From positions 1,302,001-1,366,000 of the forward strand of contig CP107210.1 in the NCBI GenBank assembly GCA_025757985.1: DNA of 64,000 nucleotides, given 5' to 3'. Every line of letters starts with the position of its first letter. Position 1 is the first letter of the stretch. The position numbers and the translations under genes were made by a program. Of this stretch, positions 45,057 to 53,991 are shown one piece after another. This DNA comes from Oscillospiraceae bacterium. GTDB lineage: Bacteria; Bacillota; Clostridia; Oscillospirales; Ruminococcaceae. The notes beneath the pieces are model-generated. The model was not told the origin of the DNA. It was given only the letters and a program-made list of their open reading frames with translations, and searched no databases.

Positions 45057-45856
45057 GGCTCGCTCCTTTCTTTCTGTTCTTCGCGTTCTTCCAGAATGGC
45101 CAGCACGGTCTGGGCAATCAGCGCTCCCGCGGTCTGCGGGGCGCAGCGCCCCGGCAGGGCCAGTGCATGCTCGGCGTGCAGGCCCAGCTCCTCGGCGGCG
45201 GCAAAGTCGGTGCCGCCGGGCAGGCTGGCAAGGTCGATGATCAGCGCCCCGGCCGGCAGCCGCTGCAAAAGCGTGCGCGGCAGCACCGGCGCGGGGATCG
45301 TGTTGATGACGGCGTCGAACCCCGGCAGCAGCGCGGGCAGGGCAGTCAGCGCAGCGGCGCGGCAGCCGCTGCAGCGGGCGTTGGCGCGCTGCTCGGGGCT
45401 GCGGGCAGCCACGGTGACCCGCCCGCCCAGCAGCGCCAGACGACGCGCCACGGCGCGGCCCACCCGGCCGTAGCCCAGCACAAGAAAGGCACTCTCCCAG
45501 ATCGTGCGCTCCCGCAGGCGGAGCAGCAGCTCAAGGCAGCCCTCGGCCGTGGGGACGGCGTTCAGACATTCCAGCTCGGGCCGCCGGAAATAGTCGATCA
45601 GCGGCAGTCCGGCCTCCCGCGCGGCCAGCCGTACCGGCAGACCGGGGCGCCCTGCCAGAATCAGCGTCCCCTGCCCCGCACCCTGCAGGGCGCGGGCGAC
45701 CTCATCGCTGACGCGGCCCTGGGACATCGGCAGCAGGATATAATCCGCTGCGGCGGCGTTGTCGGCGGCGGTCACGCCGCAGCCTGCGCGGCGCAGCACA
45801 CGGGCCGCCGCCTGCTGGCGGGCATCGTGGCCCACCACACAGAAGGTCTTTGGCAT
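45053..45856 (-). CDS. spoVFA: Dipicolinate synthase subunit A
   Basis: SpoVFA (DpaA) is the NADPH-binding dehydrogenase subunit of dipicolinate synthase. The 267-residue protein has a Rossmann motif VLGYGRVGRAVARRL near residue 126 and the conserved FDAVINTIPAPVL segment; it is about 30 residues shorter than the Bacillus protein. A CATAGTATG box (45884-45892, minus strand) about 28 bp upstream is near the sigma-K consensus CATANNNTA except for its last base, weak support for mother-cell expression. Confidence 0.93.
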   Translation of the reverse strand: MPKTFCVVGHDARQQAAARVLRRAGCGVTAADNAAAADYILLPMSQGRVSDEVARALQGAGQGTLILAGRPGLPVRLAAREAGLPLIDYFRRPELECLNAVPTAEGCLELLLRLRERTIWESAFLVLGYGRVGRAVARRLALLGGRVTVAARSPEQRANARCSGCRAAALTALPALLPGFDAVINTIPAPVLPRTLLQRLPAGALIIDLASLPGGTDFAAAEELGLHAEHALALPGRCAPQTAGALIAQTVLAILEEREEQKERSEP

Positions 45857-45961
45857 ACGCGCTCACCTCGTTTTGTTTTGCGCCATACTATGTCCTGCCC
45901 GCGCAGAGTGTGAACATCCGCTGACGGCCCGCCCCTTCGGCTGCGGACGGACGGTGACAGC

Positions 45962-45998
45962 AAAAAAGGCACCCATCCCGTTTGGGATGAGTGCCTTG
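45962..45998 (-). terminator. Terminator downstream of the LytM-like gene
   Basis: GGCACTCATCCC and GGGATGGGTGCC pair (one G-T) around AAAC, followed by TTTTTT on the minus strand. Confidence 0.88.
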
Positions 45999-46002
45999 GG
46001 AA

Positions 46003-47976
46003 TCAATAGAGCTTCAGACCATCGCAGCGGCTGCGCCAGACGGCCAGCGGGTCGATGGGAACGGTGCCAATGCGCATCTCTGCCACAACGGCCTTGCTGC
46101 AGCCGCCCAGCAGCTGGCCCTGCTTGACGGTATCACCGGTCTTGACATCCAGCGAGGCGAGACCGTAGAAGATGCTCTTGAGGCCTGCGCCGTGCTCGAT
46201 CACGAGGGTGTTGCCATAGAGGCCGCCGAGGTCCTTCGCCAGCAGCACACGGCCGCTGGCAGGGGCAATCATCGAGCCTTTGCCGTTTTTGGGGCGGATG
46301 ATCACATTGGTCGAGGTGCGCCCGCCGTAGCCGTAGTTGGTGCCCCGCTCACTGTAGGAGCGGCCTGCGTACTCGGTCATGCCGTAGGTCAGCGGAGTGT
46401 CAAAGCTGTCGAGGAAGGGCTGCACAAAGCCGCCTACGGACCACTGGATCTTGTCGTCCACAGTGGCAAACAGCTTGCTGACCGCCGCCGGGGCATCATC
46501 CTCGCCGATGTAGGGCGCGGCCATCTGAGAGGTTTTGCTGTAGTCCTTGTAGCTGAAGGAGCCTGCGCGCACCGACAGGGAGAGGGTCTCGGTGTAGCCG
46601 TCGGCCGATACCTCCAGATCAATGTTGCCGGGCTTCTGGTTCCATGGGATAGGCAGGTAGCAGATCCAGCCGCTGCCGGCCTTGACAAAGCCGACATTTT
46701 TGAGGGTGGTCTTGATGGCCGGGGCATCCTGCCCGAGGGTCTGGCCGACCCGCACCGCCGCCACACCGCCCTGTGCCACGCTGTCGGTCGCCAGCTGGAT
46801 GGACGGCTTGATGCTGACCGTAAAGCGGAACTGCCAGGTCTCGGTGCCGGTCACGGTCGCCTCGTCAGCGGGGGTGCCGCTTGTGCTGACGATCAGCTTG
46901 GCATCGTAGGTGCCGTTCTCAGCAAAACGGTAGCTGCGGAAGCCGGTGGCGCTGCCGTCATAGATGGATTCCCCGGCGGCATCGGTGATGGTCAGCTGGG
47001 CGCTGTAGCCGCCCGGCGTGACGACCAGATCGGGGGAAGCACCGGATACCGGCAGCGCCAGCTCGGCCGGGGTGGGGTTCAGCGTCTCGGCATAGGTGCG
47101 GCGGAGCCAGCTGCCAACGATCGGCACATGCCATTTGTAGGCGGTGGGGGCAAGCTCCTGTCCGTCAAAGGTGGCCTTGATCTGGGGCAGCATATCGGGG
47201 GTGGCATTGTGGTAGAGCCACGCTACGCCGCCGCACGCGATGACCAGCACAAAAAGCACGACCAGCAGCAGCCAGCGCAGCATGCCGGTCACACCGCGCC
47301 CAAGCTTTTGGGTAAGGGTGTCCGCAGGCTCCTCCTCGGTGTCCTCCTCAGTGCTGTCCGGTTCGGCGGGCGGCGCATCGGGGGTATCCTCGGCGGGGGT
47401 GTCTGCCAGCCCGGCCATGATCTGGGCGATGGAAAGCTGTGCCGTGCGGGCGATGGTGTCCGCGCGGGCCTTTTCCTCGGGGGCGTCCTCCTCTGTGGAA
47501 TCCTCCTGCGGGGCATCCTGCGGTGCATTGGCCGCACCCTCGTCTGCATCGGGTACAGGCTGCTCCGGCTCTGCGGAGGCAGTATCTTCGGGGGCAGGCT
47601 CGGCCGCCGCTGCTTCATCGGTGCCGGTATCCGACAGGGCTGCCTCGGCAGGCTCTGCCGGTTCCGACTGCTCGGCGGCCTCGGGCTGTGCCGGGGCCGT
47701 TTCAGATGCTGTTTCAGGGGCTTCCGGCAGCGACACGGGGACGGCATCTGGCTGCGGGGCGTCCGGGACCTCGGGTACCTGCAGGGGTGCAGGTGCAGTT
47801 TCTGCGGGGGTCTCCGGGGTATCGCTCACAGCCGGCTGCTGCTTCGGCGCTGCCGTGGCAGCGGGCTTTTTGGGCTTGCCCTTGGCCGCTGACTTTTTGC
47901 GGCTGCGCCTGCGGGGCGCGGCGGGGGCTTTTTCGGCCCAGTCCACGCCGGCTGCGGCTTTCTTCTCTTCTTCCAT
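46003..47976 (-). CDS. Membrane-anchored degenerate M23/LytM protein with long acidic cytoplasmic region
   Basis: The 657-residue protein has a basic start (residues 1-45), then about 190 residues rich in Pro, Ala, Glu, Asp and Ser. One transmembrane helix (GMLRWLLLVVLFVLVIACGG, near 265) leads to a long external beta region and a C-terminal M23 fold (APASGRVLLAKDLGGLYGNT...GDTVKQGQLLGG). The zinc ligands are gone: the HxxxD site is absent, the usual YAHL reads FYGL and the final HLHFE reads VAEMRIG. It should be a binding rather than a cutting domain, as in Bacillus SpoIIQ. It is upstream of spoVFA-spoVFB and downstream of a paralogue. Confidence 0.8.
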   Translation of the reverse strand: MEEEKKAAAGVDWAEKAPAAPRRRSRKKSAAKGKPKKPAATAAPKQQPAVSDTPETPAETAPAPLQVPEVPDAPQPDAVPVSLPEAPETASETAPAQPEAAEQSEPAEPAEAALSDTGTDEAAAAEPAPEDTASAEPEQPVPDADEGAANAPQDAPQEDSTEEDAPEEKARADTIARTAQLSIAQIMAGLADTPAEDTPDAPPAEPDSTEEDTEEEPADTLTQKLGRGVTGMLRWLLLVVLFVLVIACGGVAWLYHNATPDMLPQIKATFDGQELAPTAYKWHVPIVGSWLRRTYAETLNPTPAELALPVSGASPDLVVTPGGYSAQLTITDAAGESIYDGSATGFRSYRFAENGTYDAKLIVSTSGTPADEATVTGTETWQFRFTVSIKPSIQLATDSVAQGGVAAVRVGQTLGQDAPAIKTTLKNVGFVKAGSGWICYLPIPWNQKPGNIDLEVSADGYTETLSLSVRAGSFSYKDYSKTSQMAAPYIGEDDAPAAVSKLFATVDDKIQWSVGGFVQPFLDSFDTPLTYGMTEYAGRSYSERGTNYGYGGRTSTNVIIRPKNGKGSMIAPASGRVLLAKDLGGLYGNTLVIEHGAGLKSIFYGLASLDVKTGDTVKQGQLLGGCSKAVVAEMRIGTVPIDPLAVWRSRCDGLKLY

Positions 47977-48085
47977 GCTTACTCCCACTCTCTTAGCACA
48001 CCCGGCCATACACACGGCACGGCGGGCCGGGGGCACCGCGCCGATCGTAACATTCTATGGGCGGCATCGCCGTGCGATGCCTGCG

Positions 48086-49318
48086 TTATTCAGCCTCACG
48101 GAATTGCAGACCGCTGCTGCCGTTCAGGGCAAGCTGCGGGTCGGTGGATTTGCTGCCGATGCGCAGCTCATAGATCAGGCTGTGGCTCGTCCCGGCAGTA
48201 CCCAGCGGGTCGCCGGTGGAAACCGACTGCCCGCGCACAACGCCGACCGTTTCCAGACCGTACAGATAGCTTTTTACGCCGCAGCCGTGGTCGATGACCA
48301 CAGTGCCGCCGGTCAGGGTCAGCGTGCCGGCAAACACGATGTTACCGGCCTGAGGGGCGGTGACAGTCTCGCCGTCTGCGGCGGCATAGGTCAGGCCGGT
48401 GGCCTGGCCGCTGCGCTGGCCGTCCACCATCTGGGTGGTGCCGTAGGCCAGACTGACAGCACCGGCGCTGGGGGCCTCGAACCGGCCGTTCCATAGCTTG
48501 GCGGAGCTGCCGGTGGTGTAAAGCGGCCAGATCGCGTTGCGGAACTCCTCTCCGCCGCCGACATCCTCCTCCGCCGGGACGGAGACGGTGTCGTACAGTG
48601 TGCGGGTCACCGTCAGGGTGATCTCCTTTTGCAGGGTGCCGCAGGTCAGCTGCAGCGCATGGTCGCCGCCCTCGGCGTTGTAGGTTACGGGCAGGTAGCC
48701 CATGTACCCCGTGGCGGTCTTGCGGAACCATACCTCGCCGAGATCACTCTCAACGGTCGGCTCGCCGTCCAGAATACCGGACAGCTGGATCGCCACGATG
48801 CTGCCCTGCGGCGCGCGCTCGCTGCTCAGGGTGACCTTGGGGTTCATCGCCATTGTGTAGCCTGCGCGGTAGGCGTACCAGCCCACCGGGTCACCGGGGG
48901 CATCACTGTCGCTGTGGTGGGCAGTCACGAGAATCTGATACGCGCCGTTCTGGGTGTAGGTATAGGTGTTGCAGTCGGTCAGGCCGCCCGACCAGACGGT
49001 GCCGTCTGGCGCGGTGATCTGCACCTCGGCCGCTGTGACCCATTCGGGCAGGGTCAGCGCGGGGATCGTATCGGTGAAGGTGCCGAGCTTCTGCACGGTC
49101 AGGTTGGTCGGGCTTTCATAGGTCTTGCTGACCTTGTCGCCCAGCACGGGTATGGCCCAGTCCCAGCCGTTGGCGGTCAGCGTCAGCCCGCCGAACTGCA
49201 CGGGCTGCTGGGGAAGTCGGTCCTCGCCGGTGCGGCTGTAGAGAAACGCCGCTGTTCCGCCAAGGATCGCGGCAACCATGGCGGCGACCATCACCAGCCA
49301 AAGCAGCAGTTTGCGCAT
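48086..49318 (-). CDS. Membrane-anchored degenerate M23/LytM protein, paralogue
   Basis: The 410-residue protein begins with a transmembrane helix (residues 5-26) and has the same external layout as its neighbour. Shared phrases include PVQFGGLTLTANGWDWAIPVLG versus the matching DGQELAPTAYKWHVPIVG, and the C-terminal GGTVVIDHGCGVKSYLYGLE followed by YELRIGSKSTDPQLAL. The zinc-binding histidines are missing here too (YLYGL and YELRIG). It lacks the long acidic N-terminus. The pair looks like a tandem duplication whose catalytic loss preceded the split. Confidence 0.8.
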   Translation of the reverse strand: MRKLLLWLVMVAAMVAAILGGTAAFLYSRTGEDRLPQQPVQFGGLTLTANGWDWAIPVLGDKVSKTYESPTNLTVQKLGTFTDTIPALTLPEWVTAAEVQITAPDGTVWSGGLTDCNTYTYTQNGAYQILVTAHHSDSDAPGDPVGWYAYRAGYTMAMNPKVTLSSERAPQGSIVAIQLSGILDGEPTVESDLGEVWFRKTATGYMGYLPVTYNAEGGDHALQLTCGTLQKEITLTVTRTLYDTVSVPAEEDVGGGEEFRNAIWPLYTTGSSAKLWNGRFEAPSAGAVSLAYGTTQMVDGQRSGQATGLTYAAADGETVTAPQAGNIVFAGTLTLTGGTVVIDHGCGVKSYLYGLETVGVVRGQSVSTGDPLGTAGTSHSLIYELRIGSKSTDPQLALNGSSGLQFREAE

Positions 49319-49337
49319 GATCTAGCTTTCTCCATTA

Positions 49338-49371
49338 ACAAAAGACTGGGCGCCGTCAGGTCAGCGCCCAG
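49338..49371 (-). terminator. Terminator downstream of the 75-residue membrane protein gene
   Basis: CTGGGCGC and GCGCCCAG pair around a ten-base loop and are followed by TCTTTTG on the minus strand. Confidence 0.75.
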
Positions 49372-49408
49372 CCGGTTCGTATTCGGTCACACAGGACCCC
49401 GATGGGGA

Positions 49409-49636
49409 TTACTCCTCGGTGTTGGGGGCATCGGGGATCTTCTCGTAGGTGGTGGTGTCCTCGGCGTTGGTGTCGTCCTCGTCATCGAAATCGTCATAAT
49501 CATCGCTGAAGAGCAGGCGCTCGTACTCGTCCAGTTCCTTCTCACGGTGATGCAGGTAGAGGGCGGCGGCGGTCAGGGCACCGGCAGCGGCAAACAGGAA
49601 GGCCAGAGCGGCACCGAAGGTGGTCTTTTTCATCAT
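49409..49636 (-). CDS. Small membrane protein with acidic tail
   Basis: The protein has 75 residues: MMKKTTFGAALAFLFAAAG forms one N-terminal helix (residues 5-27), followed by LHHREKELDEYERLL and a very acidic C-terminus (SDDYDDFDDEDD). No family was recognised. The ATG at 49636 has AAAGGAG 8 nt upstream. The much longer open frame in the same phase runs back through a mobile-like repeat and should not be used. It is just upstream of the LytM pair and has its own terminator. Confidence 0.7.
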   Translation of the reverse strand: MMKKTTFGAALAFLFAAAGALTAAALYLHHREKELDEYERLLFSDDYDDFDDEDDTNAEDTTTYEKIPDAPNTEE

Positions 49637-49696
49637 GATAAAAACTCCTTTGCAAAAGCTGCGCTGCTGCGTCAGCTTAGTGAAATGTTTCCAGCG

Positions 49697-49848
49697 TGTC
49701 AAAAAATCACATTCTTGCCCTATTGAATGTGTAGGGGCGACCATTGGTCGCCCGCCAACTTGGCGCAGCAATGCGTTTTCCAAGAAGGCTTTTTCACAGA
49801 CAAACGGACACGGGCGAGCAATGCGCGCCCCTACAAGAGCTTTTGACA
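49697..49848. mobile_element. MITE-like element, copy 1
   Basis: The 152-bp element begins TGTCAAAA and ends TTTTGACA. Inner palindromes ggggcgaccattggtcgccc and gggcgagcaatgcgcgcccc are bounded by gtagggg/cccctac, so it contains family A ends. A near-identical inverted copy lies at 62693-62846. No transposase is present. Confidence 0.75.
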
Positions 49849-49949
49849 GTCTGATGATCCGATTTACTGATTTTATTATACCCGACATCCCGCGCAAATA
49901 CAACAGCGTAATTGTAAAATATTGCGCGCAGCGTCCCCCGGCAGAGGCA

Positions 49950-50879
49950 TCAGAACAGCCGGTCGGTCGGGTACAGCCCGGCCTCGCTCATCTGCTTGAG
50001 AGCGGCGACAAGCTCGGGCTTGTCCTCGCGGTAGGTGATGCCGTGCCATTTGTCGGCGCTGGTCAGCACATGGACATCGGCCTCGCCATTGTTCAGCGCG
50101 TTCGTCACGACGGTGGGCAGATAGTACTCGCATTTCAGCGGGTTGACGGGCAGATTCTCCTTCAAAAACGCCGCAAACCCGGCCTTTGCATCGCGGACAT
50201 AGGCGGGCGTGAAGCCCCACAGATTCATCGAAACAACGGCGTCTGCAGGCAGGTCGCACCAGCTTTTGCCGCCGTCCTCGCTGTAATGGATGCCGCCGTC
50301 ATACGGCTCAATGCAGGTGCGCTCGGTCACGCTGACGAGGTTGTGCTGCGCATCGGTCACGCAGACGCCGCGGCTGACGCTGCCATTGGCGCTGACCGTG
50401 TTGCCCAGCAGGAAGCCCACCATCGCCCAGGCGTAGCGGTCGCCGTCGGCGTGGGTGCTGAGATAGTCGTAGACAAGGCGGAAGCCCTGCGGGCCGTAGT
50501 AGTCATCCGCGTTGATGACCGCGAACGGTGCATCGCCGATGGCCTGCTCTGCCACAAGGATGGCGTGGGCCGTGCCCCAGGGCTTGACGCGCCCCTCCGG
50601 CACGGTGAACCCCTCCGGCAGCTTGTCGAGCTGCTGGTAGGCATAGCGGACCTCAAACCCGGCGCGCAGGGCGCGGGCGCCGACAGCCTCCTTGAAGGCC
50701 TGCTCGATCTCATGCTTGATGATGAAAACAACGGTCTCGAACCCGGCGCGGCGGGCATCGTAAAGGCTGTAGTCCAGAATGGCCTCGCCGGACGGCCCCA
50801 CCGGGTCGATCTGCTTGAGCCCGCCGTAGCGGCTGCCCATACCGGCAGCCATGACAACAAGGATAGGTTTGGTAGACAT
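49950..50879 (-). CDS. Nucleotidyltransferase family protein (sugar-phosphate NTP transferase fold)
   Basis: The 309-residue protein opens MSTKPILVVMAAGMGSRYGGLKQ, the nucleotide-binding loop of sugar-1-phosphate nucleotidyltransferases, and has the metal-binding NADDYYG motif near residue 138. The lysine-containing KPWGTAHAIL motif near 108 is also conserved. It should activate a sugar-1-phosphate with UTP, GTP or another NTP; the substrate is not deducible. The ATG at 50879 follows GAGGGA. It is divergent from the patatin gene and not clustered with glycan genes. Confidence 0.82.
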   Translation of the reverse strand: MSTKPILVVMAAGMGSRYGGLKQIDPVGPSGEAILDYSLYDARRAGFETVVFIIKHEIEQAFKEAVGARALRAGFEVRYAYQQLDKLPEGFTVPEGRVKPWGTAHAILVAEQAIGDAPFAVINADDYYGPQGFRLVYDYLSTHADGDRYAWAMVGFLLGNTVSANGSVSRGVCVTDAQHNLVSVTERTCIEPYDGGIHYSEDGGKSWCDLPADAVVSMNLWGFTPAYVRDAKAGFAAFLKENLPVNPLKCEYYLPTVVTNALNNGEADVHVLTSADKWHGITYREDKPELVAALKQMSEAGLYPTDRLF

Positions 50880-50921
50880 GGAAATTCCCTCACTGATATG
50901 GTATTGCAATGTTAGAATATG

Positions 50922-50951
50922 GCAGGGGCGTCGAGGACGCCGCCCCCTACA
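50922..50951. repeat. Family A-like short palindrome
   Basis: ggcaggggcgtcgaggacgccgccccctac is the inverted counterpart of the single hairpin at 20831. The rest of the gap to 51124 holds only the patatin promoter region (TATAAT at 51087-51092). Confidence 0.65.
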
Positions 50952-51124
50952 GTACGCAGGATAAACAACTGCTTTTATAATACTGCGTTTCCCCTTCCGT
51001 TGCAACCCCTGACAAAATACAAAAATTCCATAAAAAAACGGCAGATTGTGACGCAGTTTGCTATGGCAACTTTGCACAGAAGATGCTATAATGAGGAAAA
51101 CCATGACCGGGAGGGAGAACGAAG

Positions 51125-52309
51125 ATGGAACATACCGGAAAGCGCGCGCTGGTGCTGGCGGGGGGCGGTGCCAAGGGCAGCTACCAGATCGGTGTCTGGC
51201 ATGCCCTGCAGGCGCTGGACTGGACGCCGGATATCATCACCGGGGCCAGTGTCGGCACCCTGAACGGCTGCCTTTTCACGATGGGCAAGGCCCGCGAGGC
51301 AGAGGAGCTTTGGCGCAGTCTGGAGATCCATGATGTGCTGGAGATTCCCGAATCGCTCAAGCGCGAGGAGCTGCGCGCCTTCTTCCTCGATATTTTCCGC
51401 AGCGGCGGGCTGAATGTTGAGCCGCTGGCTGAGACGATTGACCGGCTGATCGACGAGGATGCCGTGCGGCATTCCGCCATTCATTTCGGCCTTGTCATGA
51501 CGGAGCTTGGCAGCCTGCGCAGCGTGCAATGCCCGATCGAGGAGATCCCCGAGGGGCAGCTCAAGGACTATATGCTGGCGTCCAGCGCCTGCTTCCCTGC
51601 CCTGCGCCCGCGGGAAATTGACGGTGTAAAGTACATTGACGGCGGCTGGCGGGATAATATGCCGTTGGATCTGGCCGCCCGCATGGGCGCGACCGAGTTG
51701 CTTGGAGTCGATGTGGACGGCATCGGCATCGTGCGGCCCAACACGACTGGCCTGCCCACCCGCATTGTGCGCAGCCATTGGGACCTTGGCCCCACGCTGG
51801 ACTTTGACCCCGCCCGCGCCGGGCGCAACATTGCGCTGGGCTATTTTGATACGCTGCGCCTGTTCGGCCGGTGCGGCGGCACGGCCTACGCCATGCTGCC
51901 CGATAACGAGGAATACCTTGCCCATTTCGCGGAGCGGTACCAGAAAAACCTTGCCGAGGTCTGCGCCCGCGCACCCGAGATAGATCTGGTCGAGAAGAAT
52001 GCCCGCACCCGGGCAAACTACCCGGCCCCTTATGCGCCGAACCCCAGCGCCCCGACCCGCGGCGCGCTGGCCCCGCTGGAGCTGGCGGCAGAGCGTGTCG
52101 GCGTGCCTGAGGACATTCCGTATACCCCGAAGCTGCTGGCTGCGACCTTTATGGGCAGCTTTGACAAGGACCCGGCAGACCGGTTCCCCGCCCTGCTGGA
52201 GGGAAAAGAAAACACCCTTGTGACCGAGCGCGCCATTGCCGCCGCCGTGCCGGAGGAGTTTGTGACCGCCCTTGTCAGCAAGACGCTTGGGGAGATGCCG
52301 ATTTTGTAA
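51125..52309 (+). CDS. Patatin-like phospholipase
   Basis: The 394-residue protein has the patatin catalytic dyad: oxyanion loop GGGAKGSY (residues 12-19), nucleophile in GASVG (near residue 40) and aspartate in DGG (near 176). There is no signal peptide, so it should act on membrane lipids from the cytoplasm. The C-terminal 150 residues are not typical of short patatins and are of unknown use. AGGGAG lies 7-8 nt before the ATG. A TATAAT box at 51087-51092 lies upstream. It is probably co-transcribed with the enzyme I-like gene 54 bp downstream. Confidence 0.88.
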   Translation: MEHTGKRALVLAGGGAKGSYQIGVWHALQALDWTPDIITGASVGTLNGCLFTMGKAREAEELWRSLEIHDVLEIPESLKREELRAFFLDIFRSGGLNVEPLAETIDRLIDEDAVRHSAIHFGLVMTELGSLRSVQCPIEEIPEGQLKDYMLASSACFPALRPREIDGVKYIDGGWRDNMPLDLAARMGATELLGVDVDGIGIVRPNTTGLPTRIVRSHWDLGPTLDFDPARAGRNIALGYFDTLRLFGRCGGTAYAMLPDNEEYLAHFAERYQKNLAEVCARAPEIDLVEKNARTRANYPAPYAPNPSAPTRGALAPLELAAERVGVPEDIPYTPKLLAATFMGSFDKDPADRFPALLEGKENTLVTERAIAAAVPEEFVTALVSKTLGEMPIL

Positions 52310-52363
52310 AAAGGCCCTTCCTTTTGGGGAAGGCTGAGGAGATTCAAAAAGGAGGCCTACTCT

Positions 52364-53917
52364 ATGCACACCTACACCGGCGTGCCGGCATCGTCCGGTA
52401 TTGTGGTCGGCCCGGTCGAGCAGATCGACCACGGCACCACAGGGCTGCACCGCATCGTCTGTGACCCGTTCCGGGAGCGCGCGCTCTATGATGTGGCCGT
52501 TGTGCTGGCCAAGGACGAGCTGCGCCGGCTGAGCCAGCGCGCCAAAGGCCCCGATGCGGATATTCTGCTGTTTCAGATCGCCCTGCTGGAGGATGAATCC
52601 TTCACCAACGAGATCGGCGATTATATCGCCGCCGGTGCGGGCGGTGCCGCCGCCGTTGAGCGGGCAGAACAGATCTTTGCAGACCGGCTGAAGAATGTGG
52701 ACGATGAGTATATCCGGGAGCGCAGTGTCGATGTCTGCGATGTCTGCCGCCGGGTCGTGGATATTCTGGACGGCCGCCCGCGCCGGCGGCTGCATCTCAA
52801 GCGGCCGAGCATTCTGGTCGCGGATCGGTTTTTCCCCAGCGATCTGTTCAGCCTTGACCGCCGGATGGTGCTGGGGCTTGCCAGCGATCAGGACAGCACG
52901 ATCAGCCACGCCGCCATTATGGCGCGCAGCATGGGAATCCCGGCGGTGGTGCAGCTGGGGGACGGCGCAGCCGCCATGGCGGTGGGCCGCCGCGCGATCC
53001 TCGATGCCGACAACGGCACACTGGTGGTCGAGCCGGACGGCGCGCAGATCGCCCGGGTGGACTGCCAGATCGCATTGAGCCGCCTGCACGGCCAGCAGCC
53101 TGACCCTGTGGCCGCCCTGCCCTGCCTGACCAAGGGCGGCACAGCCTTCCGCCTGATGCAGACCTGCAACCTGATCGACAACGAGGTGCCCCATACGCAG
53201 GGGGCGGCGGGCATCGGCATCGTGCGCTCCGAGAGCGCGATCCTTTGCGAGCAGAGCGAGCAGACCCAGACGAGCCGCCTGAAGGAATATCTGCGCTCGG
53301 CCGAGGGCGTCCCCGTGGTACTGCGCACCTGCGATACCCGCGCCGATGATGATGCCCCCTGGTCTGCCGAGCTGCAGGCGCGGCTGGGCGGAAACCGGCT
53401 GTTCAAGTCCCAGATCCGTGCGCTGCTGCGCGCCGCCCCGGAGGGGCATCTGTGTGTCGTGTTCCCGATGGTAAAGGATGCGGCAGACTGGGATAGATGC
53501 CTGCAGGAGGTCAATGACTGCAAGGATGAGCTGCAGATCAGCGGTGTTGAGATCGGGATGCCGATGCTGGGCTGTGTGATAGATATGCCCTCGGCCGCTC
53601 TGATGGCCGCCGACATCATGGACCGCGGCGCCCAGCTGATGGTTATTGACGCGGAGGACCTGACCCGCTACACGCTGGGCCTTGTGCATAACCCCACCGC
53701 TGCCGTGGGCCAGCTGACAAACCCCGCTGTGCTGCGGCTGGTCAAGAGTGTGGTGGAGCAGGCTGCGGCCCGCAGTGTGCCGGTCTATATCTGCGGCATC
53801 ACGGTGGCGGCGGTGAATGCCATGCCGGAGTACCTCAAGCTCGGTGTGCGCACCTTCAGCGCAGAGCCTGCCGCGCTGCTGCCGCTGAAGAAGCTGCTGA
53901 TGGAGCAGGAGGTCTGA
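52364..53917 (+). CDS. Degenerate PTS enzyme I-like protein (PEP-utilising family)
   Basis: The 517-residue protein has the enzyme I order: an N-terminal helical/phosphohistidine region with His182 in STISHAAIMARSMGIPAVV and a C-terminal PEP-binding barrel from about residue 245. Matching blocks include GIGIVRSES (for GIGLxRTE) and VLRTCDTR (for VIRTMD). Several PEP/metal residues differ from E. coli enzyme I: the Glu431 position is Asp (CVIDMP), the Asn454 position is Glu (DAEDLTRY) and the Arg465 position is His (GLVHNP). The C-terminal Cys is kept (ICGI). It may be a regulatory or altered-substrate paralogue. AAAGGAGG precedes the ATG. Confidence 0.8.
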   Translation: MHTYTGVPASSGIVVGPVEQIDHGTTGLHRIVCDPFRERALYDVAVVLAKDELRRLSQRAKGPDADILLFQIALLEDESFTNEIGDYIAAGAGGAAAVERAEQIFADRLKNVDDEYIRERSVDVCDVCRRVVDILDGRPRRRLHLKRPSILVADRFFPSDLFSLDRRMVLGLASDQDSTISHAAIMARSMGIPAVVQLGDGAAAMAVGRRAILDADNGTLVVEPDGAQIARVDCQIALSRLHGQQPDPVAALPCLTKGGTAFRLMQTCNLIDNEVPHTQGAAGIGIVRSESAILCEQSEQTQTSRLKEYLRSAEGVPVVLRTCDTRADDDAPWSAELQARLGGNRLFKSQIRALLRAAPEGHLCVVFPMVKDAADWDRCLQEVNDCKDELQISGVEIGMPMLGCVIDMPSAALMAADIMDRGAQLMVIDAEDLTRYTLGLVHNPTAAVGQLTNPAVLRLVKSVVEQAAARSVPVYICGITVAAVNAMPEYLKLGVRTFSAEPAALLPLKKLLMEQEV

Positions 53918-53947
53918 ACCTGTACCCTTGCAGCGCTTAACAAAATG

Positions 53948-53980
53948 AAAATGCCCGCCGTTTTCACGGCGGGCATTGTT
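53948..53980. terminator. Bidirectional terminator between the enzyme I-like gene and rpsT
   Basis: ATGCCCGCCG and CGGCGGGCAT form a perfect 10-bp stem with A/T tails on both sides, serving two convergent genes. Confidence 0.88.
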
Positions 53981-53991
53981 CATGCGATCAA

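Noticed and set aside
49637..49903. N-terminal extension of the small acidic membrane protein (ARIARPCPFVCEK...)
   Set aside because: The extension is translation of the MITE-like element in the same frame. A strong ribosome site precedes the ATG at 49636.
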